Source: Hamadaea flava
GTDB lineage: Bacteria; Actinomycetota; Actinomycetes; Mycobacteriales; Micromonosporaceae
Direction of reading: 5' to 3'
NCBI RefSeq assembly: GCF_024172085.1
Contig: NZ_JAMZDZ010000001.1
Coordinates: 7,998,001 to 8,062,000, forward strand
DNA: 64,000 nt
Shown one piece after another: positions 31,885-39,963 of this stretch (position 1 is its first letter; every line of letters begins with the position of its first letter). The notes beneath the pieces are model-generated. The model did not search any database and was not told where the DNA came from. It worked only from the letters and a program-made list of their open reading frames with translations. The translations under genes and the position numbers were made by a program.

Positions 31885-32280
31885 TCAGATCTGGGGGAGT
31901 GCGCCGAGAAGCTCGGTCGCAGCCGTGACGAGGTCGTGCGCGCGGGAGATCAAGGCGGCGACGACCGCGTTCGTCTCGGCGGCCTTCTCGGTGTCCGCCA
32001 GCTGGTGCAGTGCGCGGAGGTCCTGGCCGAGCCTGTCGACGATTCCGGGCAGGTCGTCCGTGGACTTGCGCAGCCGGCCGGCGATGGACTCCAGTCGAAG
32101 ACCCGCCTGCTCCAACGTCTGGATCGCGCCGATCAGGCCGACGGCCTGGGCCGCGTACAGCCGGTAGCCCTTCGCGGTGCGCTCGGCAGGCGCGAGAAGA
32201 CCGAGCTGCGTGTAGTAGTCGACCGTCCTGGAACTGACACCCGCTGTGGCGGCCAGTTCGCCTATCCGCATCAACGCCAC
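31885..32280 (-). CDS. MerR family transcriptional regulator
   Basis: About 131 aa. The N-terminal MerR winged helix is clear (MRIGELAATAGVSSRTVDYY, then LGLLAPAERTAKGYRLY), followed by a dimerisation coiled coil and a short helical C-terminus without metal-binding Cys. GTG 32280 has AGGAAGG 7 bp before it; ATG 32271 is the alternative. It is divergent from the Spo0M-like gene across 126 bp, where an ACGCGT palindrome (32311-32316) lies between promoter-like sequences. The Spo0M-like gene is the likely target. Confidence 0.85.
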   Translation of the reverse strand: MALMRIGELAATAGVSSRTVDYYTQLGLLAPAERTAKGYRLYAAQAVGLIGAIQTLEQAGLRLESIAGRLRKSTDDLPGIVDRLGQDLRALHQLADTEKAAETNAVVAALISRAHDLVTAATELLGALPQI

Positions 32281-32406
32281 GACCAGCCCTTCCTCAGCAA
32301 CCGTACAGTTACGCGTGATAGTTTGCCCCGTGTGGCTGATCCTATCGGCGCGGCGGCCTGAGTCCACAAACCTCCAGCACTGCTGACATGAAGGGAACGC
32401 ACTCCC

Positions 32407-33552
32407 ATGGTCTTCAAGAAACTGCTCGCTGGGCTCGGCTTCGGCGGAGTCGAGGTGGACACGGTGCTGTCTGCGCAGCCGCCGGTCACCGGCGGTCAGC
32501 TGTCGGGTCAGGTCAACTTGCGGGCCAAGTCCGACACCGACGTCGCGGCGATCACGGTGATCCTGCTGGCGGGCGGGCAGCGTGGCGAGATCGAGCTGGG
32601 CCGGTTCGCGGTCGCGGGCGGCCTGCGGGTGATGGACGGGCAGACGCCGTCGATCCCGTTCACCGTCCCGCTGCCGGCGAACACACCGTTCACCCGGCTC
32701 TACGGCAAGACGATGCCCGGCGTCGGCCTGGGCGTACGCACCGAGGTGGCGGTCGCGTCCGGCAGCGGCAAGACCGACTTCGACCCGATGGCGGTGGACG
32801 CCGGCCAGGTGCCGCAGAGCATCGTCGACGCGCTCGGCACGATCGGCTGCCGGTTCGTCCGCAATGAGCTGCGAGCGACCCCGGGCCTGCCCGTCCCGGC
32901 CGCACAGGCCATCACCTTCTACGCCCCCATCCCGGAGGGACAGCAGCCCGGCCCGCACATCCCGATGCTGACGTTCCTGTTCGCGGGGACAGGAGCGGAC
33001 GTGACGACGATCTTCGTCGAGCTGGCGTCCCGGCCCGGTGCGGCCGATCGCTATGACCTCTCGCCGGTGGACGTCGAGCGGCTGACGGCCGACAACGGGT
33101 GGACGGCGCAGGTCGACCGCTGGGTCGTGGCCGCGCTGGACAAGCTCGGTCAGCCAGCACCCGTGGCACCCGGTTCCTTCATGCAGCCGCACCAGTCCGG
33201 CTACGCACCGCACGGCCAGGGGCGTCCCGGGCAGTACGGCTACGCCGGGCAGGGCCACCAGGGCTACAAGTACGGTGGCTACCACGGCCGACCCGGCATG
33301 GGCGGAGCCCTCGCGGCCGGCCTTGGTGGCGCGGCCCTCGGCTTCTTCGGCGGCATGATCATCGGCGACATGATCAGCGACGCGTTCGCTCCCGATGCCG
33401 AAGCCGCCGACGGGGCTGGGGCGGAGGACGCCGGGGCCGACAGCGCCGGCTTCGAAGACGCCGGCGCCACCGAGGCCGGCTACGACGGCGGCGGATACGA
33501 GGACTTCGGCGGCGGCGACTTCGGTGGCGGCGATTTCGGCGGCGACTTCTGA
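32407..33552 (+). CDS. Spo0M-like (arrestin-fold) protein with Gly-rich tail
   Basis: 381 aa. Residues 1 to about 255 match the Spo0M/sporulation-control family: opening MVFKKLLAGLGFGGVEVDTV, two beta-sandwich halves, and a conserved FYAPIPEGQQPGP segment. In Bacillus, Spo0M affects sporulation and cell-cycle control; its biochemical role is unsettled. After a Tyr/Gly/His linker there is a hydrophobic Gly-rich helix (about 300-325), and the tail ends in DFGGG repeats. The tail is unlike Bacillus Spo0M and could mediate assembly. A strong terminator hairpin follows. Confidence 0.85.
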   Translation: MVFKKLLAGLGFGGVEVDTVLSAQPPVTGGQLSGQVNLRAKSDTDVAAITVILLAGGQRGEIELGRFAVAGGLRVMDGQTPSIPFTVPLPANTPFTRLYGKTMPGVGLGVRTEVAVASGSGKTDFDPMAVDAGQVPQSIVDALGTIGCRFVRNELRATPGLPVPAAQAITFYAPIPEGQQPGPHIPMLTFLFAGTGADVTTIFVELASRPGAADRYDLSPVDVERLTADNGWTAQVDRWVVAALDKLGQPAPVAPGSFMQPHQSGYAPHGQGRPGQYGYAGQGHQGYKYGGYHGRPGMGGALAAGLGGAALGFFGGMIIGDMISDAFAPDAEAADGAGAEDAGADSAGFEDAGATEAGYDGGGYEDFGGGDFGGGDFGGDF

Positions 33553-33564
33553 TCCGCTAGACCG

Positions 33565-33600
33565 GATGAGCCGCCCGCGAAGTACGGCGGGCGGCTCATC
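33565..33600 (+). terminator. 14-bp hairpin after the Spo0M-like gene
   Basis: GATGAGCCGCCCGC (33565-33578) pairs perfectly with 33587-33600 around GAAGTACG. Its right arm also encodes the first residues of the cyclotransferase remnant. Confidence 0.85.
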
Positions 33601-33870
33601 GCGGGCTGGGGCGCCGGCCTCGGCTTCCCGGCGATCGTTCTCGATCCCAGCGGAACCGCGGTCGAGGTCCACGTCTTCGAGTCGGCCGACCTTCCGGCGC
33701 ACTGGCCCCGACTAGACGACTTCGAAGGGCCGAGCTACCAGCGCGTCACAGCGAACGTTCGCACGTCGACCGGTGTCGTTCAGGCGTCGATCTACGCCTT
33801 GCGAGCCACGGGAGGCGACGACGCGACGACTGCGCGGTCCGCGCCACCTGGGCCGGAGTCCGTCAGCTGA
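33580..33870 (+). pseudogene. N-truncated gamma-glutamylcyclotransferase-like remnant
   Basis: In the same frame as the Spo0M-like gene, after its stop, 97 codons read GRLIAGWGAGLGFPAIVLDP, then VEVHVFESADLPAHWPRLDD and FEGPSYQRV, ending at TGA 33870. This is the C-terminal two thirds of an AIG2/GGCT-like cyclotransferase, including the Glu of the FEG segment. The N-terminal YGTL substrate loop and any start codon are absent, and a terminator hairpin now sits at the 5' edge. It is almost certainly dead. Confidence 0.7.
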
Positions 33871-33885
33871 GCGTCCACAGCGGAG

Positions 33886-34359
33886 TTATGGCACGTCGGC
33901 TGCGTCAAGCCGTTCGAACGGGCCCGGGCCGTCGTGCGGCTTCGACGGCGCGCCCAGGTGACGGGTACGGAGTTCGTCCATCAGCTCCTCGATGAACGCC
34001 AGACCTCGCTCGCGTATCAGCTGGTGCCGACGCCGCAGGCCGTCGCTTCCAGGGCGCCAGTCCAGTCCCCAGGCGCCCAGGGCGCAGATGATCGGAAGCG
34101 CCTGGATGCCGGCTTCCGTGAGGCTGTAGCGGGCGCGCTGGCCTCGAGCGGCGGTGCCACGGGTGAGGATGCCCGCCTCCACGAGCCGCACCAGGCGGTC
34201 GGCGAGGATGTTCGACGCGATGCCCTCGACCGATCCGGTGAGCAGCGCCCGGAAGTAGCGGCGGTCGCCGAAGACGACGTCGCGAAGCACGAGCAGGGAC
34301 CAGCGGTCGCCGAGTACGTCGACGGCGGCGCTGATCGGACACCCAGGTGGTGACTCCAC
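33886..34359 (-). CDS. HxlR family transcriptional regulator
   Basis: 157 aa. The HxlR winged helix spans about 8-105 (CPISAAVDVLGDRWSLLVLR, then FRALLTGSVEGIASNILADR and the wing RYSLTEAG); the family's usual Cys near the N-terminus is present. HxlR proteins respond to aldehydes, quinones or thiol stress. GTG 34359 has AAGGAGGAG before it. It is divergent from the DHFR-like/MBL operon and shares its operator and a symmetric -10 with it. Confidence 0.9.
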   Translation of the reverse strand: MESPPGCPISAAVDVLGDRWSLLVLRDVVFGDRRYFRALLTGSVEGIASNILADRLVRLVEAGILTRGTAARGQRARYSLTEAGIQALPIICALGAWGLDWRPGSDGLRRRHQLIRERGLAFIEELMDELRTRHLGAPSKPHDGPGPFERLDAADVP

Positions 34360-34388
34360 GACTCCTCCTTGACAGGTATGCCGCCCCA

Positions 34389-34420
34389 ACTATAGTGGTT
34401 GCAAAACGCAATCACTATGG
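34389..34420. promoter_or_regulatory. Divergent promoter with HxlR operator
   Basis: The palindrome ACTATAGT (34389-34396) gives a TATAGT -10 on both strands. It overlaps an inverted repeat CTATAGTGGTTGC-aaaac-GCAATCACTATGG (34390-34402 and 34408-34420; 11 of 13 pairs). HxlR bound here would block both genes. Confidence 0.65.
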
Positions 34421-34431
34421 ATGGGAAGCGG

Positions 34432-35025
34432 ATGGGCCGTTTCGTTTACTCGATGAACGTGTCCCTCGACCTGCGGATCGAGCAGGTACCGGGGGACAAC
34501 GGCGCCGGCGAGTGGCTGCGCATCGACGAAGAACTGCACCGGGAGGCGAACGCCCGGACGCGGGAGCTGGCGCTCATGGTCCACGGCCGGGTCTTCTACG
34601 AGGTCATGGAGGAGTACTGGCCACGCGCGCCGCACGACGCGTCGCTGCCGGACTACATGCGGGAGTACGGGGAGATCTGGACTGCCAAGCCCAAGGTGCT
34701 CGTCTCGCGTACGCGGCAGACCGCTGATCACGACACGCGGATCATCGGCGGAGACGACGCGATCGAACAACTGGCGGCATTGCGCGCCCAGACCGACGGC
34801 ATCATCAGCGTGGGCGGCGCGACGCTTGCCACCCAGTTGCTGCGGGCCAAGCTGCTCGACGAGCTGATGCTCTGGACGCATCCGGCGTACCTCGGATTCG
34901 GCCGGCCGTTGTTCGACGACTACGACACGCCGATCGACCTCGAGCTGCTGGAGCAGCGAACACTCCGATCGGGCGTCACGATGCACCGCTACGCCGTCTC
35001 CGAAGTAAGCGAGGCACGCTCATGA
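34432..35025 (+). CDS. DHFR-like (RibD C-terminal domain) reductase
   Basis: 197 aa. The N-terminus MGRFVYSMNVSLD matches the RibD C-terminal/dihydrofolate-reductase-like family. The NADPH-binding GGATLATQLL and LDELMLWTHP segments follow in the usual order. Members reduce unknown small substrates; few have assigned functions. The start at 34432 is favoured by GGGAAG just upstream. Its stop overlaps the next start by 4 bp (ATGA), so the two are translationally coupled. Confidence 0.85.
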   Translation: MGRFVYSMNVSLDLRIEQVPGDNGAGEWLRIDEELHREANARTRELALMVHGRVFYEVMEEYWPRAPHDASLPDYMREYGEIWTAKPKVLVSRTRQTADHDTRIIGGDDAIEQLAALRAQTDGIISVGGATLATQLLRAKLLDELMLWTHPAYLGFGRPLFDDYDTPIDLELLEQRTLRSGVTMHRYAVSEVSEARS

Positions 35026-35849
35026 TGAGGGAAGTCGCGAAGGGCGTACGGGTCCACGAGAGTGAGTTCATCGAGAGCAACGCCGTTGCCGTGCAAGGCG
35101 AGGCGGGTGTGTTGCTCGTAGACGCCGGGATCACCGACCGGGAAATGATCGCGATCGCCGACGACCTTCGTGCGCTGGGTGGACCGGTCGTGGCGGGGTT
35201 CTCGACGCATCCACATTGGGATCACCTGCTCTGGCACGCCACGCTGGGCGAAGCGCCGCGCTACGGCACCGCCCGCTGTGCGGCTGCGATCGAAGCGTTC
35301 CTGTCGGACGCGAACTGGCGGGACCTCGTCACGGAGGATCTGCCGCCGGAGATCGAGGTGCCGCTGGACCTGTTGGGCCAGATCGACGGCCTGCCCGCCG
35401 GGGCGGTGCGGATTCCGTGGAACGGCCCGGAGGTCCGGATCATCGAGCATCGGGCGCATGCGGCCGGCCACGCGGCCCTGTTCGTCGAAGAGTGTGGCGT
35501 CCTCGTCGCCGGCGACATGCTCTCCGACGTCCTGATTCCGATGCTCGATCTGAGCGGTGCCGGGGACCCGATCGAGGAGTACCTCGCCGGGCTGCGGCTG
35601 CTCGAAGACGTGGCGGGTGACGTCGACGTCGTCATCCCAGGGCACGGATCGGTCGGCGGAGCCGCTCAGCTGCGCGAGCGGATCGAGCGGGATCGGGCGT
35701 ACGTGCTCGCCTTGGGTAGGGGCGATACTCCCAGCGACCCGCGGATCGGCCGGTCGGCCAAGCCGGGCTGGGAGTGGGTGACCGATGTGCACGAGGGGCA
35801 AGTCCAGGGTTTGGCCGAGATGACTGAACGCGACGGCAGATCAGAATAG
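35022..35849 (+). CDS. MBL-fold metallohydrolase
   Basis: 275 aa. The metal site is intact: H63-x-H65-x-D67-H68 (STHPHWDHLL), then His in HAAGHAALFVEE, Asp in VAGDMLSD and His in IPGHGS. The size and motif spacing suit the metallo-beta-lactamase-fold hydrolases that open lactones, thioesters or beta-lactams. It is coupled to the DHFR-like gene and controlled by HxlR, suggesting detoxification of a reactive electrophile. The precise substrate is unknown. Confidence 0.88.
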   Translation: MMREVAKGVRVHESEFIESNAVAVQGEAGVLLVDAGITDREMIAIADDLRALGGPVVAGFSTHPHWDHLLWHATLGEAPRYGTARCAAAIEAFLSDANWRDLVTEDLPPEIEVPLDLLGQIDGLPAGAVRIPWNGPEVRIIEHRAHAAGHAALFVEECGVLVAGDMLSDVLIPMLDLSGAGDPIEEYLAGLRLLEDVAGDVDVVIPGHGSVGGAAQLRERIERDRAYVLALGRGDTPSDPRIGRSAKPGWEWVTDVHEGQVQGLAEMTERDGRSE

Positions 35850-35887
35850 CGATCGACCAGCGCGCGACCGCCTTCGATGTCGCGGCT

Positions 35888-35955
35888 GAAGTTCTTACGG
35901 TCTGAGGAAGCCGCGCCCGTCGATCTCCCATATGGACGCGGAAGTGCTTACGGTC
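35888..35955. repeat. 15-bp direct repeat around the next gene's start
   Basis: GAAGTTCTTACGGTC (35888-35902) and GAAGTGCTTACGGTC (35941-35955) match in 14 of 15 positions, 53 bp apart. The second copy ends right at the probable start codon ATG 35956. Confidence 0.5.
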
Positions 35956-36960
35956 ATGCTCGTGAAGGCCTGGAAGCTGTTCGTCCCGGCGGTTCTGGCC
36001 GCCAACATCTGTGCGCTGGGTGCCGTGACTCCGGCGATGGCCGGTCGTACGCAATGCCAGCAGCGACTGACGTCGCTCACCTTGTCCGGTCCCACGGTGC
36101 AAGCGGGCGGTCGCCTCACCGGACAGGTCGGCTTGGAATGCAAGGCCGGCCGGACGGGAGCGACCGTCGCGCTCGCCGTCAGCAGCTCGGCGGCAAGCGT
36201 ACCCACTTCGGTGGTGGTGCCCTCGGGCGGCAAGACCGCCTCGTTCACGCTGACTGCCGCCGAGGTCGCCACGGACACGACCGTCACGGTCACGGCGACG
36301 TACGAAGCGACATCGCTCAGTGCCGCGGTGACTGTCGTCCACGTCCCCCCGTCGGCGCCCCAAGTCCGATCGCTGACGCTCGCGCCGGCCTCGGTCACGG
36401 CGGGAGGGGTCGCGACGGCGACGGTGACGCTGTCCTCGGCGGCGCCGGCTGGGGGCGCCACCGTCGTCATCAGCAGCGACAGCGCCACGGTGGGGGTGCC
36501 GCCGACCGTCGGCGTGCCCGCCGGCGCCACATCGGCGACGTTCAGCGCCACGACGGTCGCCGACCCGGAGCAGGCGTACACCCAGACGGTAGGTCTGCGC
36601 GCCACGTACGGGGGCGGTCAGGCGTCCGCAGTGCTCTGCGTGTTCCCGCCCGCGCCGCCGGCCGGGGTGGCGGTGCGTACGGTGGATCTCAGCGCCGCGA
36701 CAGTGCAAGGTGGTGGCGATCCAGTCACCGCGTCGGTGACCCTGACGTCGCCGGCTTCGGCCGCGACAAGGGTCTACTTCTACGGCTCCGCCTACGGCCC
36801 GGTGCGCATGTCGGAGCAGAGCGTGCTCATTCCGGCCGGCGAGCAGACCGGTGCCATCCAACTGTTCCCGGGTTCGGTCACCGCTGACTACACCTACACG
36901 CTGACCGCGGAGGTACGCGGAACGACGCCGGCGGCTGCGGTGCTTCTGATCACGCCGTGA
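35956..36960 (+). CDS. Secreted Ig-like beta-sandwich protein
   Basis: About 334 aa. A signal peptide (to about residue 30, ending TPAMA) is followed by three beta-sandwich modules with spaced motifs: LTLSGPTVQAGGRLTGQV, LTLAPASVTAGGVATATV and VDLSAATVQGGGDPVTASV. A hydrophilic Val/Thr-rich secreted repeat protein of unknown partner is all that can be said. Start 35956 gives a normal signal peptide; ATG 35932 would add eight residues and has no ribosome-binding site. A classical intrinsic terminator follows. Confidence 0.75.
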   Translation: MLVKAWKLFVPAVLAANICALGAVTPAMAGRTQCQQRLTSLTLSGPTVQAGGRLTGQVGLECKAGRTGATVALAVSSSAASVPTSVVVPSGGKTASFTLTAAEVATDTTVTVTATYEATSLSAAVTVVHVPPSAPQVRSLTLAPASVTAGGVATATVTLSSAAPAGGATVVISSDSATVGVPPTVGVPAGATSATFSATTVADPEQAYTQTVGLRATYGGGQASAVLCVFPPAPPAGVAVRTVDLSAATVQGGGDPVTASVTLTSPASAATRVYFYGSAYGPVRMSEQSVLIPAGEQTGAIQLFPGSVTADYTYTLTAEVRGTTPAAAVLLITP

Positions 36961-36979
36961 CGTCCACCGTGGGGTGACG

Positions 36980-36995
36980 TGACACGGCCGTGTCA
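36980..36995. promoter_or_regulatory. 16-bp perfect palindrome
   Basis: TGACACGGCCGTGTCA is perfectly self-complementary. It lies between the end of the secreted protein gene and its terminator. It could be an operator for the haloperoxidase gene downstream, but it is 165 bp from that start and upstream of the terminator. Confidence 0.35.
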
Positions 36996-37020
36996 GGGGG
37001 CAATACGTACGGACGGTGCA

Positions 37021-37061
37021 ATGCCCCGAACTATCTGTTAGTTCGGGGCATTTCTATTTTT
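37021..37061 (+). terminator. Intrinsic terminator with T-tract
   Basis: A 13-bp perfect stem (37021-37033 with 37039-37051; ATGCCCCGAACTA on the left arm) with loop TCTGT is followed by TTCTATTTTT. It is the only textbook rho-independent terminator with a U-tract that I found in the window. Confidence 0.95.
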
Positions 37062-37160
37062 AGATACCAATTCGTGATCTTCCCGTCATTTGATCGTCGT
37101 CTGTGGACCAAAGACTCGGCTTCGTCATGGCGATCACTAGACACGAGGGAGCACGAAGCC

Positions 37161-38678
37161 ATGCGAAATCCCTTTAAGCGGCTGCTGTTCGCAGCGGTCG
37201 CGGTCACTCTGGCGGCCACCGGCACCGCCGTCGCCCCCACGCCGGCGCAGGCGGCTCCTATCGGCGATCACGTCCTGTACTGGAACGATGTGCTGCTGAA
37301 GACCTACCGCACCGCTGGTGGCGCGCCGGGCCCGCTCGCCCGCGCCGGCGCGATGATGCACCTGGCGATGTTCGAATCGGTGAACACGATCAAGTGCTAC
37401 CAGAGCGGCAGCTACGACGTGTTCAACTGCCTGGCGATCGACTACACGGGCAGCAACACCATCTCCACCTGGAACAACCCGGACGTCGAAACCGCGATCG
37501 ACTACGCGGCCTACACCGTGCTGTCCAGCGTCTACCCGAGCATCAGCTTCGCCGCCGACCTGACCGCCGCCCAGGACGGCATTCCCATTGACGCCGCACA
37601 GCAGCAGGGCCAGAGCATCGGCGTCAAAGCCGGGCAGAACATGGTGAGCTACCGGACCAACGACAACTCGACCGATGCGACCCCGTACACGCCGAGCACC
37701 GCAGCGGGCTTCTGGCGGCCCACCGGCTCCGGTAACGCCGCCACCCCGAACTGGGGCAAGGTCGTGCCGTTCTCCCGATTCACCGATAGCTACAAGACCA
37801 GCCAACTGCGACCGCAGCTGCCGGGCGGATACAGCACCATGCCCGCGTTGCTGGCCAGCTCCGCGTACGCGGCGCAGGTGAACGAGGTCAAGAGCCTGGG
37901 CCGATCGACCGGCTCGACGCGGACCGCCACGCAGACGCAGATCGCCTGGTTCTGGGCCAACGACCTCGACGGCACCTACAAGCCGCCGGGCCAGCTGTTC
38001 GCCTTCACCCGGATCGTGTCCGCCCAGTGGGGCTTGGACCAGCTGGCCAACCTCCGCCTGTTCGCGCTCGTCGGCTCGGCCATGGCCGACGCCGGGATTC
38101 TGGCCTGGGACGCCAAGTATCTGACCGCGATCGACCTGTGGCGGCCGGAGTCCGCGATCCAGCTGGCCGACACGGACGGCAACAGCGCCACCACCGCCGA
38201 CACGACCTGGCGGCCGCTGTCGGCCGACCGCAACGGGGTGAACTTCAGCCCGCCCTTCCCGGCGTACGTCTCCGGCCACGCGACCTTCGGCGGCGCATGG
38301 GCCAAGGCGATGGAGCGATACTTCGGCACCGACGCCGTCACCTTCACCGGCACCACGGAGGACCCGCACGCCGTAGGCGTGACGCGTACCTTCGCCAGCT
38401 TCAGCGCCGCCGCGACCGAGAACGCCCGCAGCCGCGTCTACCTCGGCGTGCACTACCAGTGGGACGGTGACTACGGCGTGGCCGCCGGCAACAAGGTCGG
38501 CGACTACGTCTCGTCCAAGCTCCTGCAGAAGGTCGCCAACGGTGGCGTCTACAGCACGTTCCAGTCGTGTGACGACAGTGGAGCCGAGGAGACCTACCAC
38601 TACCTCAACTACAGCGCGTTCGACTGCCGTCAGGACTCGCCGACGCAATGGACCCTCGTGCTGTACCCGTGGTCGTGA
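37161..38678 (+). CDS. Secreted vanadium-dependent haloperoxidase/PAP2 family enzyme
   Basis: 505 aa with a Sec signal peptide (ending TPAQAA). The three vanadate/phosphate-site motifs are present: K-x6-RP in KYLTAIDLWRP (about 319), SGH in YVSGHATFGG (about 371) and the axial His in SRVYLGVHYQWD (about 430). It can be a vanadium haloperoxidase or an acid-phosphatase-like hydrolase; sequence alone does not decide. GAGGGAG lies about 10 bp before ATG 37161. It is a single gene bounded by terminators. Confidence 0.88.
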   Translation: MRNPFKRLLFAAVAVTLAATGTAVAPTPAQAAPIGDHVLYWNDVLLKTYRTAGGAPGPLARAGAMMHLAMFESVNTIKCYQSGSYDVFNCLAIDYTGSNTISTWNNPDVETAIDYAAYTVLSSVYPSISFAADLTAAQDGIPIDAAQQQGQSIGVKAGQNMVSYRTNDNSTDATPYTPSTAAGFWRPTGSGNAATPNWGKVVPFSRFTDSYKTSQLRPQLPGGYSTMPALLASSAYAAQVNEVKSLGRSTGSTRTATQTQIAWFWANDLDGTYKPPGQLFAFTRIVSAQWGLDQLANLRLFALVGSAMADAGILAWDAKYLTAIDLWRPESAIQLADTDGNSATTADTTWRPLSADRNGVNFSPPFPAYVSGHATFGGAWAKAMERYFGTDAVTFTGTTEDPHAVGVTRTFASFSAAATENARSRVYLGVHYQWDGDYGVAAGNKVGDYVSSKLLQKVANGGVYSTFQSCDDSGAEETYHYLNYSAFDCRQDSPTQWTLVLYPWS

Positions 38679-38696
38679 CCCCCGCGTGATGCCAAA

Positions 38697-38727
38697 ACGC
38701 CGGCCCGCGCAGTGCGCGGGCCGGCGT
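38697..38727. terminator. 14-bp hairpin between convergent genes
   Basis: ACGCCGGCCCGCGC (38697-38710) pairs perfectly with 38714-38727 across a 3-nt AGT loop, between the haloperoxidase and EAL genes. Confidence 0.85.
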
Positions 38728-38745
38728 CTCCGACCGAGGAGAGCG

Positions 38746-39963
38746 TCAGCCTGATACAGCTGAGAATGCGGGCTGGCGCGTGAGGAACTCGGTCAGCTCC
38801 TGGCGTGGCAGCGGCGCCGAGATGTGATAGCCCTGCGCGTACGTGACGCCGAGTTCGGCCAGCATCCGCAACTGGGTGGGGTTCTCGACGCCCTCAGCGG
38901 TCACCCGCAGGCCGAGCCGCTGGCCGAGATCCGCCAGCAACTGGACGATCGTGCGGTCTTGGGCGCTGTCGGCCATCCCCGCGACGAACATCCGGTCGAT
39001 CTTGAATCCGTGTATGGGCAGGGCCGACATGTAACGCAGGTTGGTGGCTCCGGTGCCCATGTCGTCCAGGGTGAAGCGGACGCCGTGGTCGCCGAGCCGC
39101 GCCAGCCGGTCCGCGACCTCGGTCAACGCGGGCAGGTCGGCGTCTTCGGGCAGTTCCATGCGCAGCCGGCCGGGCGTGATGCCGGTGGTGGCCAGCACGT
39201 CGCTGATCATGGCATCGAAGTCCGTACGCAGGGACGCGCGGGAGATGTTGACGTTCACCCACTGGGGTGCGAGCTCGCCGAGCTCGTGGCGCAGTTCGGC
39301 GAGGTCGTGACAAGCCTGGCCGAGTACCCATCGATCAAGTGTGGGAAGGCTGCCGTCGCGGGCGAACGCCGGCAGGAACCGGTCCGGCGCCAGCAGTCCG
39401 CGCGTCGGGTGCTCCCAGCGCACCAGCGCCTCCGCGGAGACGATCGAGCCGTCCAGGGTGTCCGCGATGGGCTGGTAGTAGACGCGCAGCTGACCGGTGT
39501 CGATCATGGCGTCGATGGCGGGCTCGTCGTGCCCGCTCGGCTCATCGGCCTGCTGGACGGGCAGCTCGGGCCCGTCGGCGCGGTCTGCGAGTTCGCGGAA
39601 CAGCCGGCTGATCGGCAGCAGCCCCGTCTCGCCGTCGGGGAGATCGACGAGCAGCTGGTCATGCCGCTGGGCGTCGGGCGTGGTGAGCAGCAGGTGGGCG
39701 GTGGTGGCCAGGCTGGTGTCCCAGCGCACACGCAGCGCGTCCCACGCCGCGGTGTCGCCGACCGCTCCCGTGCTCTGGCTGTCGGCGCGTCCTTCGCTGA
39801 GCTGGGCACGCGTCAGCAGCCCCCGCCGGTCGCCATCGCGTACGACCGCTGCGGAGGTCTCGGCACGTAGCCGCAGCACCGTAGCCAGCTGCCGACCGGT
39901 CATCGTCGCCGGCACGGTGACGGCGGGCGCCGCCAGAACTCCCACATTCTCCGCAAATCTCAC
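38746..39963 (-). CDS. EAL-domain c-di-GMP phosphodiesterase with CBS-like N-terminus
   Basis: About 405 aa. Residues to about 130 resemble a CBS-pair-type ligand domain (TGRQLATVLRLRAETSAAVV, then GLLTRAQL). The EAL domain follows (about 152-398) with all expected catalytic residues: E in SAEAL (179), N in NVNIS, E in MELPED, DD in LDDMGTG, K in FKIDR, E in AEGVE and Q in AQGYH. The loop 6 motif is DDMGTGATN rather than DDFGTGYSS. It should hydrolyse c-di-GMP to pGpG, opposing the GGDEF protein at 4904-6406. GTG 39963 has AAAGG before it; a TTG lies one codon upstream. Confidence 0.88.
   Translation of the reverse strand: MRFAENVGVLAAPAVTVPATMTGRQLATVLRLRAETSAAVVRDGDRRGLLTRAQLSEGRADSQSTGAVGDTAAWDALRVRWDTSLATTAHLLLTTPDAQRHDQLLVDLPDGETGLLPISRLFRELADRADGPELPVQQADEPSGHDEPAIDAMIDTGQLRVYYQPIADTLDGSIVSAEALVRWEHPTRGLLAPDRFLPAFARDGSLPTLDRWVLGQACHDLAELRHELGELAPQWVNVNISRASLRTDFDAMISDVLATTGITPGRLRMELPEDADLPALTEVADRLARLGDHGVRFTLDDMGTGATNLRYMSALPIHGFKIDRMFVAGMADSAQDRTIVQLLADLGQRLGLRVTAEGVENPTQLRMLAELGVTYAQGYHISAPLPRQELTEFLTRQPAFSAVSG

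Noticed and set aside
31885-33702. 605-aa minus-strand frame containing the MerR gene
   Set aside because: Only its last 130 codons encode MerR; the rest is antisense of the Spo0M-like gene.
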